Positions 18,464 to 30,012 of a DNA stretch of 64,000 nucleotides are shown here, in pieces. The notes below the pieces were generated by a model. That model made no database searches. It saw only the letters and a program-made list of their open reading frames with translations, and had not been told where the DNA came from. Position 1 is the first letter of the stretch; each line of letters starts with the position of its first letter. Origin of the DNA: Microbacterium sp. Marseille-Q6648 (lineage in GTDB: Bacteria > Actinomycetota > Actinomycetes > Actinomycetales > Microbacteriaceae); NCBI RefSeq assembly GCF_943181415.1, contig NZ_CALPBZ010000001.1, positions 496,001 to 560,000 of the forward strand, written 5' to 3'. Made by a program: the position numbers and the translations under genes.

Positions 18464-19812
18464 CAGTCCGCCCTGCGAGCGAGAGTGCGACCCGGGCGGG
18501 CGCCTGGCGCCCAGATGCCGAGCGACGCGGCATCCACCTCGCCGACGAGTCGCCCGTGCCACGCGATCGCGAGCTGGTCGGTGAGGCTCGCCACCTGGTC
18601 CACGATCACGCGCCGACGGGCGTCGTCCGTGGCCGCCGCGCGGAAGTCCTCGGTGTGGAGGGCGTCGAGTTCGCCCGGCTCGTCCCACAGTGCCGTCGCG
18701 AGCCGCTTCAGCACGCGCCGCTGCTCGCGGTAGAGCTCTTTGCGCCCGTCGATGGAGACCACCACCGCGCCGATGATGCCCTTGAGCACCGCCATCTCTG
18801 CTTCGACGACGCGCGGAACGACCACGTGCGCGCGATAGCGCGTGAGCGTGGGCCCGCCGTAGGCGTCCCTGGTGGCGGTCGTGGCCGCACGCGCGAAGCG
18901 CCCGATGAGGTCGGAGGTGAGGTTCTTCAGGCGGGCGAGGGCCGGCCGCGTGCCGTCGAAGCCGGTGATCCACTCCGGCATCCGCATCAGCCGGTAGAGG
19001 GCGTCGGCGAGTTCGTCCCGCGCGAAGTCGAAGCCGACCCAGGTCTGGATGGCGTCCAGAAGCGCGTCGTGCTCCGCCGTGTCGGCGAGCACGGCCGGGT
19101 CGAGATAGCCGTTGACGACGGCGTCCTCGAAGTCGTGCACCGAGTAGGCGATGTCATCGGACAGATCCATCACCTCCGCCTCGATGCAGCGCACACGCCC
19201 CGGGGCACCCTCGCGCATCCACCGGAAGACGGGCTCGTCCTCGGGATACACGCCGAACTTCAATCGCCCGCCGGGGTCCGGGAGCGGATGAGCGGCCGTC
19301 CAGGGGTACTTGCACGTCGCGTCCAGGCTCGCCCGGGTGAGGTTGAGTCCGGCGCTGCGACCGTCGTCGTCGAAGACCTTGGGCTCCAGCCGCGAGACGA
19401 TCCGGAGGGTCTGCGCATTCCCCTCGAAACCGCCGATGTCCTCCGCCCAGTCGTTCAGCGCCCGTTCGCCGTTGTGTCCGAAGGGCGGGTGACCGAGATC
19501 GTGACTCAGGCACGCCGTGTCGACGACGTCGGCGGCCAGATGGAGCGACGTCGCCAGCTCCCGACCCACCTGCGCGACCTCCAGCGAGTGGGTGAGGCGG
19601 TTGCGGGCGAAGTCCGCCGGCGAGGCGGGGCTCAGCACCTGCGTCTTGGCCGCCAGGCGGCGCAGCGCCGCCGAGTGCAGGACACGAGCCCGATCGCGCG
19701 CGAAGTCGTCGCGTTGGGAGCGGTGGCGCTCGGCGTGGAAGCGGGCGGCGTCCTCGTCACCGTAGCCGCGCGGACGCTCGAATCCGCCCCCCGGCGCCAC
19801 GGCCTCAGCCAC
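18463..19812 (-). CDS. dgt: Deoxyguanosinetriphosphate triphosphohydrolase-like protein
   Basis: A 449-residue HD-domain enzyme that splits dNTPs to deoxynucleoside and triphosphate. The HD metal motif is visible in LSHDLGHPPFGHNGE, and the DLSDDIAYSVHDFEDA segment supplies a further conserved Asp. It starts at GTG 19812, overlapping the end of dusB by 8 nt, and its end touches dnaG. The start is weakly supported because no clear ribosome binding site precedes it. Confidence 0.92.
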   Translation of the reverse strand: MAEAVAPGGGFERPRGYGDEDAARFHAERHRSQRDDFARDRARVLHSAALRRLAAKTQVLSPASPADFARNRLTHSLEVAQVGRELATSLHLAADVVDTACLSHDLGHPPFGHNGERALNDWAEDIGGFEGNAQTLRIVSRLEPKVFDDDGRSAGLNLTRASLDATCKYPWTAAHPLPDPGGRLKFGVYPEDEPVFRWMREGAPGRVRCIEAEVMDLSDDIAYSVHDFEDAVVNGYLDPAVLADTAEHDALLDAIQTWVGFDFARDELADALYRLMRMPEWITGFDGTRPALARLKNLTSDLIGRFARAATTATRDAYGGPTLTRYRAHVVVPRVVEAEMAVLKGIIGAVVVSIDGRKELYREQRRVLKRLATALWDEPGELDALHTEDFRAAATDDARRRVIVDQVASLTDQLAIAWHGRLVGEVDAASLGIWAPGARPGRTLARRAD

Positions 19813-20974
19813 CGCTGTGATCGAGTTCTGCTTCGGCGAGCTCACGGGAGCCCCCCTCGGCGAGGTCGCGGGAGTCCAGCCAGCCTTCGGGAAGCGCGGG
19901 GCGCTTGGGTGTGCCGGCGCGTCCCCGCTGCCCCTCCGCGGCGGCGCCCGGGTACGGCGCGGCCAGATCGAGCGTGGCGAGGAGCTCGTCGATCTCCGCG
20001 AGGCTTGACACCGTGGCCAGGCGAGCGCGCGTGTCGCCCCCGACGGGATATCCCTTGAAGTACCAGGCGACGTGCTTGCGGATGTCACGGCACCCGCGGC
20101 CCTCGTCTTCGAAGAAGTCGACGAGGAGCTCGGCATGCCGGCGGAACGCCGCCGCGACGTAGCCCAGCGTCGCATCCACCGGGCCCGCTGCCGGCCCCTG
20201 TCCGAGAGCACGCGCAAGATCTCCGAACAGCCACGGGCGTCCGAGGCAGCCGCGTCCGACCACCACTCCGTCGCACCCGGTCTCGGCCATCATCCGCGCG
20301 GCGTCCTCGGCCGACCAGATGTCGCCGTTGCCGAGGACGGGGATGCCGGTGACGGCCTCCTTCAGCTGCGCGATCGCGCTCCAGTCCGCCGTGCCCGAGT
20401 AGAACTCGGCCGCCGTTCGCGCGTGCAGTGCCACGGCCGCGACGCCGGCGTCCTCGGCGATGCGCCCGGCATCGAGATACGTCAGGTGATCCGAGTCGAT
20501 GCCTTTGCGCATCTTCACCGTCAACGGCACGTTGCCGGCGGCGCGAGCCGCCCGGGTGACGATGTCGCGGAAGAGCTCGAGCTTCCAGGGCAGCGCGGCG
20601 CCCCCGCCCTTGCGGGTGACCTTGGGCACGGGGCAGCCGAAGTTGAGGTCGATGTGATCGGCCCGATCCTCTTCGACCAGCAGCCGCACCGCAGACTCGA
20701 CGATGACGGGGTCGACGCCGTAGAGCTGGATGGACCGCGGCTTCTCGGACTCGTGGTGCGTGATGAGGCGCATGGTGGTCGCGTTGCGTTCGACGAGCGC
20801 GCGGGACGTGATCATCTCGCTCACATACAGGCCGGCGCCGTACTCGCGACAGAGTCGGCGGAAGGCCGTGTTCGTGATCCCGGCCATCGGAGCCAGCACG
20901 ACGGGGGCGTCGAGCGCGATCGGTCCGATGCGCAGAGGACGCGAAGGGGCGATGACGGCAGACACGTCGTCCAT
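19805..20974 (-). CDS. dusB: tRNA-dihydrouridine synthase
   Basis: A 389-residue FMN enzyme that reduces uridines in the D loop of tRNAs. Typical motifs are PMAGITNTAFR, DLNFGCPVPKVTRKGGGAAL with the catalytic Cys, and GNGDIWS. ATG 20974 is preferred over the in-frame GTG at 20980, because GGGGAG lies 9 nt before the ATG but only 3 nt before the GTG. It is the first gene of the dusB-dgt-dnaG-ABC run and has an extra hydrophilic C-terminal tail of about 40 residues. Confidence 0.94.
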   Translation of the reverse strand: MDDVSAVIAPSRPLRIGPIALDAPVVLAPMAGITNTAFRRLCREYGAGLYVSEMITSRALVERNATTMRLITHHESEKPRSIQLYGVDPVIVESAVRLLVEEDRADHIDLNFGCPVPKVTRKGGGAALPWKLELFRDIVTRAARAAGNVPLTVKMRKGIDSDHLTYLDAGRIAEDAGVAAVALHARTAAEFYSGTADWSAIAQLKEAVTGIPVLGNGDIWSAEDAARMMAETGCDGVVVGRGCLGRPWLFGDLARALGQGPAAGPVDATLGYVAAAFRRHAELLVDFFEDEGRGCRDIRKHVAWYFKGYPVGGDTRARLATVSSLAEIDELLATLDLAAPYPGAAAEGQRGRAGTPKRPALPEGWLDSRDLAEGGSRELAEAELDHSGG

Positions 20975-21043
20975 TCTCACAGACTCCCCGGTGTGCGCGC
21001 TCGGAGCGGGCCCGACCCGTCCCCGGCCCTTTAGCCTGGGAGC

Positions 21044-21547
21044 ATGACCGACGCCATCGCCACCGACGTCCGCGAAATCCCCTTCGAGACGGCCGACGGC
21101 CGCACCGCGACGCTGAACGAGTACGCCGGGCGGACGACGCTGGTGGTCAATGTCGCTTCGCGCTGCGGACTCACACCCCAGTACGCGCAGCTCGAAGAGC
21201 TCCAGCGCGCCTACGCCGACCGCGGTTTCACCGTCGTCGGCTTTCCGTGCAACCAGTTCATGGGCCAGGAGCCCGGCTCTATGGATGAGATCCTCGAGTA
21301 CTGCTCGACCACCTGGGGCGTGACGTTCCCCGTGATGGCCAAGGTCAAGGTCAACGGCAAGAAGGCGGCGCCGCTGTTCGCTGCGCTGCGCGAGGCGCGC
21401 GACGCTGACGGCAAGGCCGGCCGTGTCCAGTGGAACTTCGAGAAGTTCCTGGTCGCGCCCGACGGCAGCGTGCAGCGGTTCCGTCCCGGCACGACGCCGG
21501 ACGATCCGCGGATCGTCGCGGCGATCGAGGGCGCTCTCGCCTCCTGA
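21044..21547 (+). CDS. Glutathione peroxidase family protein
   Basis: A 167-residue thiol peroxidase of the GPx fold. The peroxidatic cysteine is Cys41 (NVASRCGLTPQY). Gln71 lies in GFPCNQF, and the Trp/Asn pair is in WNFEKFLV. Cysteine rather than selenocysteine at the active site, and an actinobacterial host, suggest it uses thioredoxin or mycothiol rather than glutathione. It is divergent from dusB with a short shared promoter region. Confidence 0.93.
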   Translation: MTDAIATDVREIPFETADGRTATLNEYAGRTTLVVNVASRCGLTPQYAQLEELQRAYADRGFTVVGFPCNQFMGQEPGSMDEILEYCSTTWGVTFPVMAKVKVNGKKAAPLFAALREARDADGKAGRVQWNFEKFLVAPDGSVQRFRPGTTPDDPRIVAAIEGALAS

Positions 21548-21559
21548 CCGCCGCCGCCG

Positions 21560-22237
21560 TCACTCGACGGAGGCGGCCTCGCGTCGCTCCGCCCACACCT
21601 GGCGCGCGATCTGGGCGAACGCTGCCGGGGGCTGGGCCCCCGAGACGCCGTACTTTCCATCGATCACGAAGAACGGCACGCCCGTGATCCCGTACGCCTG
21701 GGCCTGCGCCTGGTCGCCGCGCACCGCGTCGATGAAGCGTCCGCTTTCGAGCGCGGTGCGCGCCTCGGCCGCATCGAGACCGACCTCCTCCGCCAGCGCC
21801 ACGAGCTCGTCATCGCGCCCCAGGTGCCTGCCCTCGGTGAAGTAGGCGGACATCAGTCGCTCGGCCATCTCGCGCTGGCGGCCGTGCGCCTTGGCGAAGT
21901 GGAGCATCTCATGCGCGCGCGCCGTGTTGGTGTGATGGAGCGCGTCGAAGCGGTAGTTCAACCCCGCCTCGGCGGCCACCGCCGTCACGCGGTCGAGCAT
22001 CTGCTGCGCCTGCTCATGCGTCACGCCCTTGTGGGCGACGAGGTAGTCCGCTTCGCCGCCGACGAAGTCCGCGGGCGTGTCCGGCGAGAGTTCGAAGGAG
22101 CGGTAGACGACGTCGACGTCAGGGGCATCCTCGTCATCCGCGGTCTCGGCGATCCCCCGTTCCAGGTTCCGCTTTCCGATGTAGCACCAGGGGCAGGCGA
22201 TGTCGCTCCAGACATCGATGCGCATTCTCTCGGTCAC
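21560..22237 (-). CDS. DsbA-family oxidoreductase (FrnE-like)
   Basis: A 225-residue thioredoxin-fold protein with the active-site CPWC at residues 15-18 and a cis-proline region GVPFFVIDGKYGVSGAQ. No signal peptide is present, so it acts in the cytoplasm, unlike classical DsbA. The start is GTG 22237; ATG 22225 would remove four residues. It is convergent with the peroxidase gene, and both may serve redox balance. It lies 29 nt after uppS. Confidence 0.9.
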   Translation of the reverse strand: MTERMRIDVWSDIACPWCYIGKRNLERGIAETADDEDAPDVDVVYRSFELSPDTPADFVGGEADYLVAHKGVTHEQAQQMLDRVTAVAAEAGLNYRFDALHHTNTARAHEMLHFAKAHGRQREMAERLMSAYFTEGRHLGRDDELVALAEEVGLDAAEARTALESGRFIDAVRGDQAQAQAYGITGVPFFVIDGKYGVSGAQPPAAFAQIARQVWAERREAASVE

Positions 22238-22266
22238 ACCCGTCCCAACGGCGGGAGCCCTCGTCG

Positions 22267-23121
22267 CTATTCCCCGGTCTCCGCCACGCGGCCCGAGTCG
22301 CCGCCGACGCGCATCGCGGCAGCGCCCGGCTTGTCGACAGCGCCGCCGAACCGGCGATCCCGGTCGAGGTACATCTCTATCGCGCGCCACAGATCCGCGC
22401 GTGAGAAGTCCGGCCACAGCGTGTCCAGGAAGACGAACTCCGCATAGGCGGATTCCCACAGCAGGAAGTTCGAGGTCCGCTGCTCTCCGCTGGAGCGGAT
22501 GAACAGATCGACGTCGGGCATGTCGGGCTGATACAGGTTCCGGCGGATCACCTTCTCGGTGATGGCCGACGGCTTGAGCCTGCCCGCGGCCACGTCCTCG
22601 CCGATGCGGCGCATGGCGTCCACCAGCTCCACACGTCCGCCGTAGTTGATGCACATCGTGAGAGTCAGGCCGGTGTTGGCGCGGGTCAGCTCCTCGGCGA
22701 ACTGCAGCTCCCTGATCACCGAGCCCCACAGCCGCGGCTTCCGCCCGGACCACCTCACCCGCACGTTCCACTCGTTGAGCTGGTCCCGGCGCCGGTGCAG
22801 CACGTCCCGGTTGTAGCCCATGAGGAAGCGGACCTCGTCCGGCGATCGGGCCCAGTTCTCCGTCGAGAACGCGTACACGCTGAGGTGGGTGACGCCGGCC
22901 TGGATCGCGCCGGCGACGACGTCCAGGAGCACCTCCTCGCCCGCCTTGTGTCCCTCGACCCGTGTGAGGCCCCGGCGATTGGCCCATCGCCCGTTGCCGT
23001 CCATGACGATGGCGACATGCCGCGGCACCCCGCCGGCCGGGAATCGCGGCGGGGTCGCCCCCGTCCAGTCCAGGGGCCGATACGGCACGGCGTCGCGATG
23101 GGTGTACGGCTTGGGCGTCAT
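22267..23121 (-). CDS. uppS: Isoprenyl (undecaprenyl) diphosphate synthase
   Basis: A 284-residue cis-prenyltransferase that makes the lipid carrier for cell-wall precursors. DGNGRWA (41-47) carries the catalytic Asp. [19 protein letters not shown] and FLDTLWPDF complete the family pattern. ATG 23121 overlaps the recO stop (ATGA), so translation is coupled. Actinobacteria often have two paralogues with different chain lengths; the exact product length is not readable here. Confidence 0.94.
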   Translation of the reverse strand: MTPKPYTHRDAVPYRPLDWTGATPPRFPAGGVPRHVAIVMDGNGRWANRRGLTRVEGHKAGEEVLLDVVAGAIQAGVTHLSVYAFSTENWARSPDEVRFLMGYNRDVLHRRRDQLNEWNVRVRWSGRKPRLWGSVIRELQFAEELTRANTGLTLTMCINYGGRVELVDAMRRIGEDVAAGRLKPSAITEKVIRRNLYQPDMPDVDLFIRSSGEQRTSNFLLWESAYAEFVFLDTLWPDFSRADLWRAIEMYLDRDRRFGGAVDKPGAAAMRVGGDSGRVAETGE

Positions 23122-23852
23122 CGGGCGGTCTCCGACGAGATGTGGGCGAGGGAGCGGATGCCGCGCTCGAGGTGCCACTGCGCGTAGGCCGCGATGAGTC
23201 CGGATGCCGCAGCCGACGCCCCCGACGAGGCCGCGTCCACGGCATCCCACTCCCCCGCCATGAGCGCCTCCAGCAGGCGGGCAGCGGCGGGATCGAGCCG
23301 CGCCGCCCCCGTAGGCGCGCAGTCCCGGCAGACCATGCCGCCGAGCTGCGCGACGAACGACTCGTGCGGCCCGGGTGCTCCGCAGCGGGCGCACTCGGCC
23401 AGACCCGGAGCCCACCCGGACAGCGCCATCGCGCGCAGGAGATAGGAATCGAGGATGCTGCGCGAGGCGTGCTCGCCACGGGCGAGCGCCCGCAGGCCGC
23501 CCACGAGGAGCAGATACTGCTGCGCCGTCGCTTCGGCTTCGTTGAGCCGGTCCGCCGCCTCGACCATGGCGTGAGCCGAGGTGTAGCGGTCGTAGTGGAC
23601 GGCGATGTCGGCGCCGTACGATCCGAGCGACTCCGCCTGCTGGACGATGTCGAGCGAGCGACCCTCGTACAGCTGCACATCGGCCACCATGAACGGCTCG
23701 AGTCGCGCGCCGAACCGCGATGTGGTGCGACGAACGCCTTTCGCGACGGCGCGGATCTTGCCGTGCCGTCGGCTCAGCAGTGTCACGATCCTGTCGGCCT
23801 CGCCCAGCTTGTGGGTGCGCAGGACCACGACTTCGTCGCGGTAGGTGGGCAC
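23118..23852 (-). CDS. recO: DNA repair protein RecO
   Basis: A 244-residue protein with an N-terminal OB fold ([26 protein letters not shown]) and a C-terminal zinc-binding motif CARC...CRDC. It loads RecA with RecR in the RecFOR pathway. It starts with GTG at 23852 and overlaps uppS. The recO-uppS pairing is widespread in actinobacteria. Confidence 0.94.
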   Translation of the reverse strand: MPTYRDEVVVLRTHKLGEADRIVTLLSRRHGKIRAVAKGVRRTTSRFGARLEPFMVADVQLYEGRSLDIVQQAESLGSYGADIAVHYDRYTSAHAMVEAADRLNEAEATAQQYLLLVGGLRALARGEHASRSILDSYLLRAMALSGWAPGLAECARCGAPGPHESFVAQLGGMVCRDCAPTGAARLDPAAARLLEALMAGEWDAVDAASSGASAAASGLIAAYAQWHLERGIRSLAHISSETAR

Positions 23853-23933
23853 CCCTCGATTATCCGCGCTCCCGTGCGCATCCGGGCGCAGGCGGGCCGC
23901 GTGCGGGCCGATAATGAGGGGGTGGACGCCCCG

Positions 23934-24608
23934 ATGATCGTCATCCCCCTGTGGGCCGACCTCACCGCGGTCGCCCTGGGCGGCATCCAAGGTGCGATCT
24001 TCGCCTCCGGGTTCCGCGGGCAGCGCCGGCTGGACCTGCTCGGTGTCGCGATCATCGGGTTCGTGTTCGGCATGGGCGGCGGACTCATCCGCGACCTGCT
24101 GCTGGGGGTGGCGCCGGCCACGCTGCAGAGCAACTGGTACCTGCTCACCGCGATCGGCGCATCGCTTGTCGGCATGCTCCTGGCGGGGGTCTTCCGACGG
24201 CTCAACGCCGTCATCGTGGGCCTGGACGCCCTCGTCATCGGCATGTTCGGCGCCTTCGGCACGAGCAAGGCCCTGGTGCTCGGGCTTCCGATCGTGCCCG
24301 CGGTCTTCGTCGGCGTCTGCGCGGCGGTCGGCGGCGGGGTGCTCCGCGATGTCATCATGGGACTCCCCGTGGCGATCATGCACGTCGGATCCCTCTACGC
24401 CGTAGCCGCCGCCGCCGGCTGCGTCACCTTGGCGGTGGCCAACGCCCTCGGGATGGACGTCGTGATCGCGGCGGTGATCGCCGTCGTGGTGACGGCGATC
24501 CTCCGCCTGCTCGCCGTCATCTTCGACATCTCGCTGCCCGAGCAGCGGGCGCTCTACCGGCGCCGCGTCGCCGTCGAGACCGCAGCGATCCCGACGGCGC
24601 GCGACTGA
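23934..24608 (+). CDS. TRIC-type cation channel family protein (UPF0126)
   Basis: A 224-residue membrane protein with about seven hydrophobic helices. Two internally repeated glycine-rich motifs, [13 protein letters not shown] and [12 protein letters not shown], are the hallmark of the bacterial TRIC/UPF0126 duplication and line the monovalent-cation pore. ATG 23934 is chosen, with GAGGGGG upstream; GTG 23922 overlaps that site. It is divergent from recO and convergent with leuA, with almost no gap to the leuA stop. Confidence 0.88.
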   Translation: MIVIPLWADLTAVALGGIQGAIFASGFRGQRRLDLLGVAIIGFVFGMGGGLIRDLLLGVAPATLQSNWYLLTAIGASLVGMLLAGVFRRLNAVIVGLDALVIGMFGAFGTSKALVLGLPIVPAVFVGVCAAVGGGVLRDVIMGLPVAIMHVGSLYAVAAAAGCVTLAVANALGMDVVIAAVIAVVVTAILRLLAVIFDISLPEQRALYRRRVAVETAAIPTARD

Positions 24609-24611
24609 GGG

Positions 24612-26471
<1,860 letters not shown>

Positions 26472-26493
<22 letters not shown>

Positions 26494-26525
26494 CGGATAA
26501 GGAGGAGAAGCCCGCCGACGCGCAT
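26472..26525 (-). CDS. leuL: leuA leader peptide (MRVGGLLLLIRRDETSF)
   Basis: A 17-codon ORF 99 nt upstream of leuA on the same strand, with four consecutive Leu codons (26510-26499: CTT CTC CTC CTT) followed by Ile. This is the classic pattern of a leucine-responsive leader peptide, seen ahead of leuA in many actinobacteria. Translation speed through the Leu codons would couple leucyl-tRNA supply to leuA expression. Too short for normal gene finders. Confidence 0.82.
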
Positions 26526-26593
26526 GGGTCGATGGTACCAGGATGTCTCCGAGATGACTGAGACGATCGCGATCTGCTCGACACTGGCAGGGC

Positions 26594-27241
26594 ATGAGCC
26601 GTCATTCTCGACAATCTGCTGCATGGGCGATGGCTGCGGTCGCCGTCCTGATCCCCCTCCTCGCCGCATGCGCGACTCCCGTCGGCCCGGCGGGGCCCGC
26701 CGCGCAGCCGGATCCGGCGTCCCCGGCATCCGCATCGCCGGCGCCGCCCGAGACCGAGGTGGTCGGGCAGGGCACCGTGCTCGAGGACGCGGACGGAACG
26801 CGTCTGTGCCTCGGCGGCGTGATGGAGTCCTACCCGCCGCAGTGTTCAGGCGTCCCGCTCACGGGCTGGAGCTGGGACGGCGTCCCCGGGAGCGAGACGG
26901 CCGAGGGCGTGACATGGGGCGCGTACGCCGTCCAGGGCACCTACGACGGAGAAGCGATCGCCGTCACGCAGGAGCCCGTCCTCCTGGCCCTCTACGACCC
27001 GATGATGGCTCCGGATCCCACGGGCGGCGAGCCGGGCGGGAGTTCGGAGGACGAGCTGCTCGACGTGCAGGAGGACATCCACACCTCGATGGGCGATGCC
27101 ATCCTGGCTTCCGCTGCGCAGAACGGCTGGCTGTGGGTCGATGTCGTCTGGGATGACGGCAGCATCCAGCAGGCGGTCGACGCCGCCTACGGCGAAGGCG
27201 TCGTCGTCGTCCGCTCCGCGTTGCGGGCACTGGAGGGCTGA
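26594..27241 (+). CDS. Putative lipoprotein, unknown function
   Basis: A 215-residue protein with a signal peptide and lipobox LLAAC (lipidated Cys26), followed by a Pro/Ala/Ser-rich linker to about residue 52. A compact C-terminal domain contains only a few cysteines (CLGG, QCSG). It should sit on the outer face of the membrane. I recognise no family. It is divergent from the leuA leader and convergent with era across a shared terminator. Confidence 0.75.
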   Translation: MSRHSRQSAAWAMAAVAVLIPLLAACATPVGPAGPAAQPDPASPASASPAPPETEVVGQGTVLEDADGTRLCLGGVMESYPPQCSGVPLTGWSWDGVPGSETAEGVTWGAYAVQGTYDGEAIAVTQEPVLLALYDPMMAPDPTGGEPGGSSEDELLDVQEDIHTSMGDAILASAAQNGWLWVDVVWDDGSIQQAVDAAYGEGVVVVRSALRALEG

Positions 27242-27246
27242 CGGGG

Positions 27247-27277
27247 TCGTCCGCTCCGCGGCGTGCGGAGCGGACGA
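27247..27277. terminator. Bidirectional terminator between lipoprotein gene and era
   Basis: A perfect 13-bp stem (TCGTCCGCTCCGC and its complement) with a GGCGT loop in the 40-nt gap between two convergent stops, so it can serve both genes. Confidence 0.85.
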
Positions 27278-27281
27278 GGCC

Positions 27282-28199
27282 TCAGAATCCGAGCCGGCCC
27301 AGCTGCTTGGGGTCCCGCTGCCACTCCTTCGCCACACGCACGTGCAGCGAGAGGAAGACGCGCGCGCCGAGGAGCGGCTCGATCTGGGACCGCGCACGCG
27401 CACCGACGTCACGCAGGCGCGAGCCCCGGTGGCCGATGATGATCGCCTTCTGGCTGTCGCGCTCGACGATGAGGTCGGCGTAGACATCGGTGAGGTCCGA
27501 GTCCTCGCGGGCCGAGATGTCCTGCACCACCACGGCGATGGAGTGGGGCAGCTCATCGCGGACGCCCTCCAGCGCCGACTCCCGGATGATCTCGGCGATG
27601 CGGTCCTCGACCGTCTCGTCGGTGACGACGCCTTCGGGGTAGAGCGGGGGGCCCTCGGGCATGAGCGAGAGCAGTTCGTCGGTGAGCACGTCCAACTGCT
27701 CGTCGGTGAGGGCCGAAAGCGGAATGACCGCAGCCCAGTCGGCCCGCAGCTGGTCGACCTCGATGAGGCGTTCGGTGACCTGTTCCCGCGTCGCGGCATC
27801 CGTCTTCGTGACGATCGCCACCTTCTTCGCCCGCGGGTAGCCGTCGAGGGACTCCGCGATCCGCCGATCGCCCGGACCGACCTTCTCGGTGGCGGGGACG
27901 CAGAAGCCGATCACGTCGACATCGCCGAGGACCTGCTCCACGAGATCGTTCAGTCGCTGGCCCAGAAGGGTGCGCGGGCGGTGGAGCCCGGGGGTGTCGA
28001 CGAGGACCAGCTGGCCTTCGGCGCGATTGAGGATGCCGCGGATCGCCCTCCGCGTGGTCTGCGGCTTGTCGCTGGTGATGGCCACCTTCTCACCGACGAG
28101 CGCGTTGGTGAGCGTGGACTTGCCGACGTTCGGCCGGCCGACGAAGGTGGCGAAGCCGGATCTCGTCGCGGACCCGCCGGGGGCTGTGGCCTCGGTCAT
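27282..28199 (-). CDS. era: GTPase Era
   Basis: A 305-residue GTPase that binds 16S rRNA and helps mature the 30S subunit. The G1 loop GRPNVGKST is at 21-29, DTPG is G3 and TKTD is G4. A C-terminal KH domain contains IIGHRGSRLRDVG. It starts at 28199 overlapping the stop of the CorC-like gene (ATGA), and is the last gene of the hrcA-era run. Confidence 0.96.
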   Translation of the reverse strand: MTEATAPGGSATRSGFATFVGRPNVGKSTLTNALVGEKVAITSDKPQTTRRAIRGILNRAEGQLVLVDTPGLHRPRTLLGQRLNDLVEQVLGDVDVIGFCVPATEKVGPGDRRIAESLDGYPRAKKVAIVTKTDAATREQVTERLIEVDQLRADWAAVIPLSALTDEQLDVLTDELLSLMPEGPPLYPEGVVTDETVEDRIAEIIRESALEGVRDELPHSIAVVVQDISAREDSDLTDVYADLIVERDSQKAIIIGHRGSRLRDVGARARSQIEPLLGARVFLSLHVRVAKEWQRDPKQLGRLGF

Positions 28200-29545
28200 G
28201 TGCTGGCCTTCCTGGTCGTGCGCACCTCACCGGTCCGCGGGCGCACGGGGACGTCCCCCATGGCGGGCGAGGGCCGATCGCCCTCGCCGTCGTCGTCAGC
28301 GGCGCGCTCGACGATGACGGTCGCGAGGCGGCCTCGGCCGCGCGAGGCTCCGCCCGTCATCACCAGACCGGCCAACTCGCCCGACGCCCCCGGCTGCGGT
28401 ACTCGTCCGAGCGCCTTGCCGAGGAGCCCGCCGACGGAGTCGACGTCCTCGTCCTCCAGTTCGAGGCCGAACAGATCGCCCACCTCGTCGAGGCTCATGC
28501 GGGCGCTCACACGGTAGCGGCCGGGCTCGATCTCGACCACCTCGTCGCCGCGCGGATCGTATTCGTCGACGATCTCTCCGACGAGCTCCTCGATCAGGTC
28601 CTCGAGGGTGACGAGACCCGACACGCCGCCGTACTCGTCGATGACCATGCAGACGTGGACCGCGTCACGCTTCATCTGCTGCAGCAGCGTTTCGGCCTTC
28701 ATGGATTCGGGCACGAAGACGGCGGGGCGTGCGATGCGGAGGATCGGCGCGTCGCGCCACCCCGCCTCGTCGCGGAACCCGAACTGCACGAGATCCTTGA
28801 GGTACAGCAGTCCGATGACGTCGTCGGCCTCGTCGTCGACGATCGGGATGCGGGAGACGCCCTTCTCGAGGAAGATCCCCATCGCGTCGCGGGTCGTCGC
28901 CGAGGAGTCGGTCGTGACCATGTCGGTCCGAGGCACCATCACCTCTCGCACATAGGTGTCGGTGAACTCGAACACCGAGTGGATGAGCTCGCGGTCATCC
29001 TCCTCGATGAGCTCGTTCTCGGCGGCGTCGTCGATGATGCTCAGCAGCTGCTCCTCGGACGCGAAGTTCGCCCCGCGTCGGACACCCGGGGTCAGTCGCG
29101 TGCCGAGCGCGGCCAGCCCGTGCGCCAGCGGTCCGAGCAGGATCCGTACCCCGCGCACCACGGGTGCCGCCGCGCGCAGCAGGCCGGTGGCGTGCTGCCG
29201 TCCGACGCTGCGCGGGCTCACGCCCACGACGACGTACGAGACTCCCGTCATGATCACCGCAGCAGTGAGCATCGCCCACCAGATGCTGTCGAAGGTCAGC
29301 GTGAGCGCGACAGTCACCAGCACCGCGGCGGTCGTCTCGGCCAGCACGCGGATGAAGGCGACCGCGTTGGCGTGCGCCTCGGGGTCGATGGCGATCCGCC
29401 GCAGCGACGCGGCATTGCGACCCGCTGTGCCCCACTCGAGCAGGTCCGCACGCGATGTGACGCCGAGGGCCGCATCCAGCGCCACCATGAGGGCGCCCAG
29501 TGCCAGCAGGAGGGCAGCGGCGATGAGGAGGAGGGCCGGGGTCAT
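28196..29545 (-). CDS. Hemolysin/CorC family membrane protein with CBS domains
   Basis: A 449-residue protein. The N-terminal part (about 1-150) is a DUF21/CNNM membrane domain with three to four helices, followed by two CBS domains (VREVMVPRTDMVTTD and SRIPIVDDEADDVIGLLYLKDL) and a C-terminal CorC_HlyC domain. These proteins are linked to divalent-cation (Mg2+/Co2+) efflux or homeostasis. It overlaps ybeY upstream and era downstream, so it is cotranscribed with ribosome-maturation genes, a common arrangement. Confidence 0.9.
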   Translation of the reverse strand: MTPALLLIAAALLLALGALMVALDAALGVTSRADLLEWGTAGRNAASLRRIAIDPEAHANAVAFIRVLAETTAAVLVTVALTLTFDSIWWAMLTAAVIMTGVSYVVVGVSPRSVGRQHATGLLRAAAPVVRGVRILLGPLAHGLAALGTRLTPGVRRGANFASEEQLLSIIDDAAENELIEEDDRELIHSVFEFTDTYVREVMVPRTDMVTTDSSATTRDAMGIFLEKGVSRIPIVDDEADDVIGLLYLKDLVQFGFRDEAGWRDAPILRIARPAVFVPESMKAETLLQQMKRDAVHVCMVIDEYGGVSGLVTLEDLIEELVGEIVDEYDPRGDEVVEIEPGRYRVSARMSLDEVGDLFGLELEDEDVDSVGGLLGKALGRVPQPGASGELAGLVMTGGASRGRGRLATVIVERAADDDGEGDRPSPAMGDVPVRPRTGEVRTTRKAST

Positions 29546-30012
29546 GCGCGCCCGCGGCGGCGCTCGGTCGCCTGGAAGCCGATGATGAGGTCCTTCTGGA
29601 GGGAGAACATCTCCCTCTCCTCGTCCGGCTCGGCGTGGTCGAAGCCGAGGAGGTGGAGCAGACCGTGCGTGGTCAGCATCACCATCTCGTCCATCATCGA
29701 ATGCTTCGCCGCGATCGCCTGCGTTTCGGCCACCTGGGGACACAGCACGATGTCGCCGAGGAGTCCGGGCGGGGTGGGCTGGTCCTCCGTGCCCGGGCGC
29801 AGCTCGTCCATGGGGAAGCTGAGCACATCCGTGGGACCGGGTTCATCCATCCACTGCACATGCAGGGACTCCATCGCGCCCTCGTCCACCATGAGGATCG
29901 CCACGTCGGCGTCGGGACTGACGTGGAGCTCGGCGAAGTTGTGCTCCATCAGCCGCAGCAGCACCGTCTCGTCCACGGCCACGCCGGACTCATTGCTGAT
30001 CTCGATGGTCAT
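29542..30012 (-). CDS. ybeY: Endoribonuclease YbeY (rRNA maturation factor)
   Basis: A 156-residue metal-dependent RNase involved in 16S rRNA 3'-end processing and quality control. The zinc-binding motif HGLLHLLGFDH has His116, His120 and His126. It overlaps phoH upstream by 4 nt and the CorC-like gene downstream by 4 nt. Confidence 0.95.
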   Translation of the reverse strand: MTIEISNESGVAVDETVLLRLMEHNFAELHVSPDADVAILMVDEGAMESLHVQWMDEPGPTDVLSFPMDELRPGTEDQPTPPGLLGDIVLCPQVAETQAIAAKHSMMDEMVMLTTHGLLHLLGFDHAEPDEEREMFSLQKDLIIGFQATERRRGRA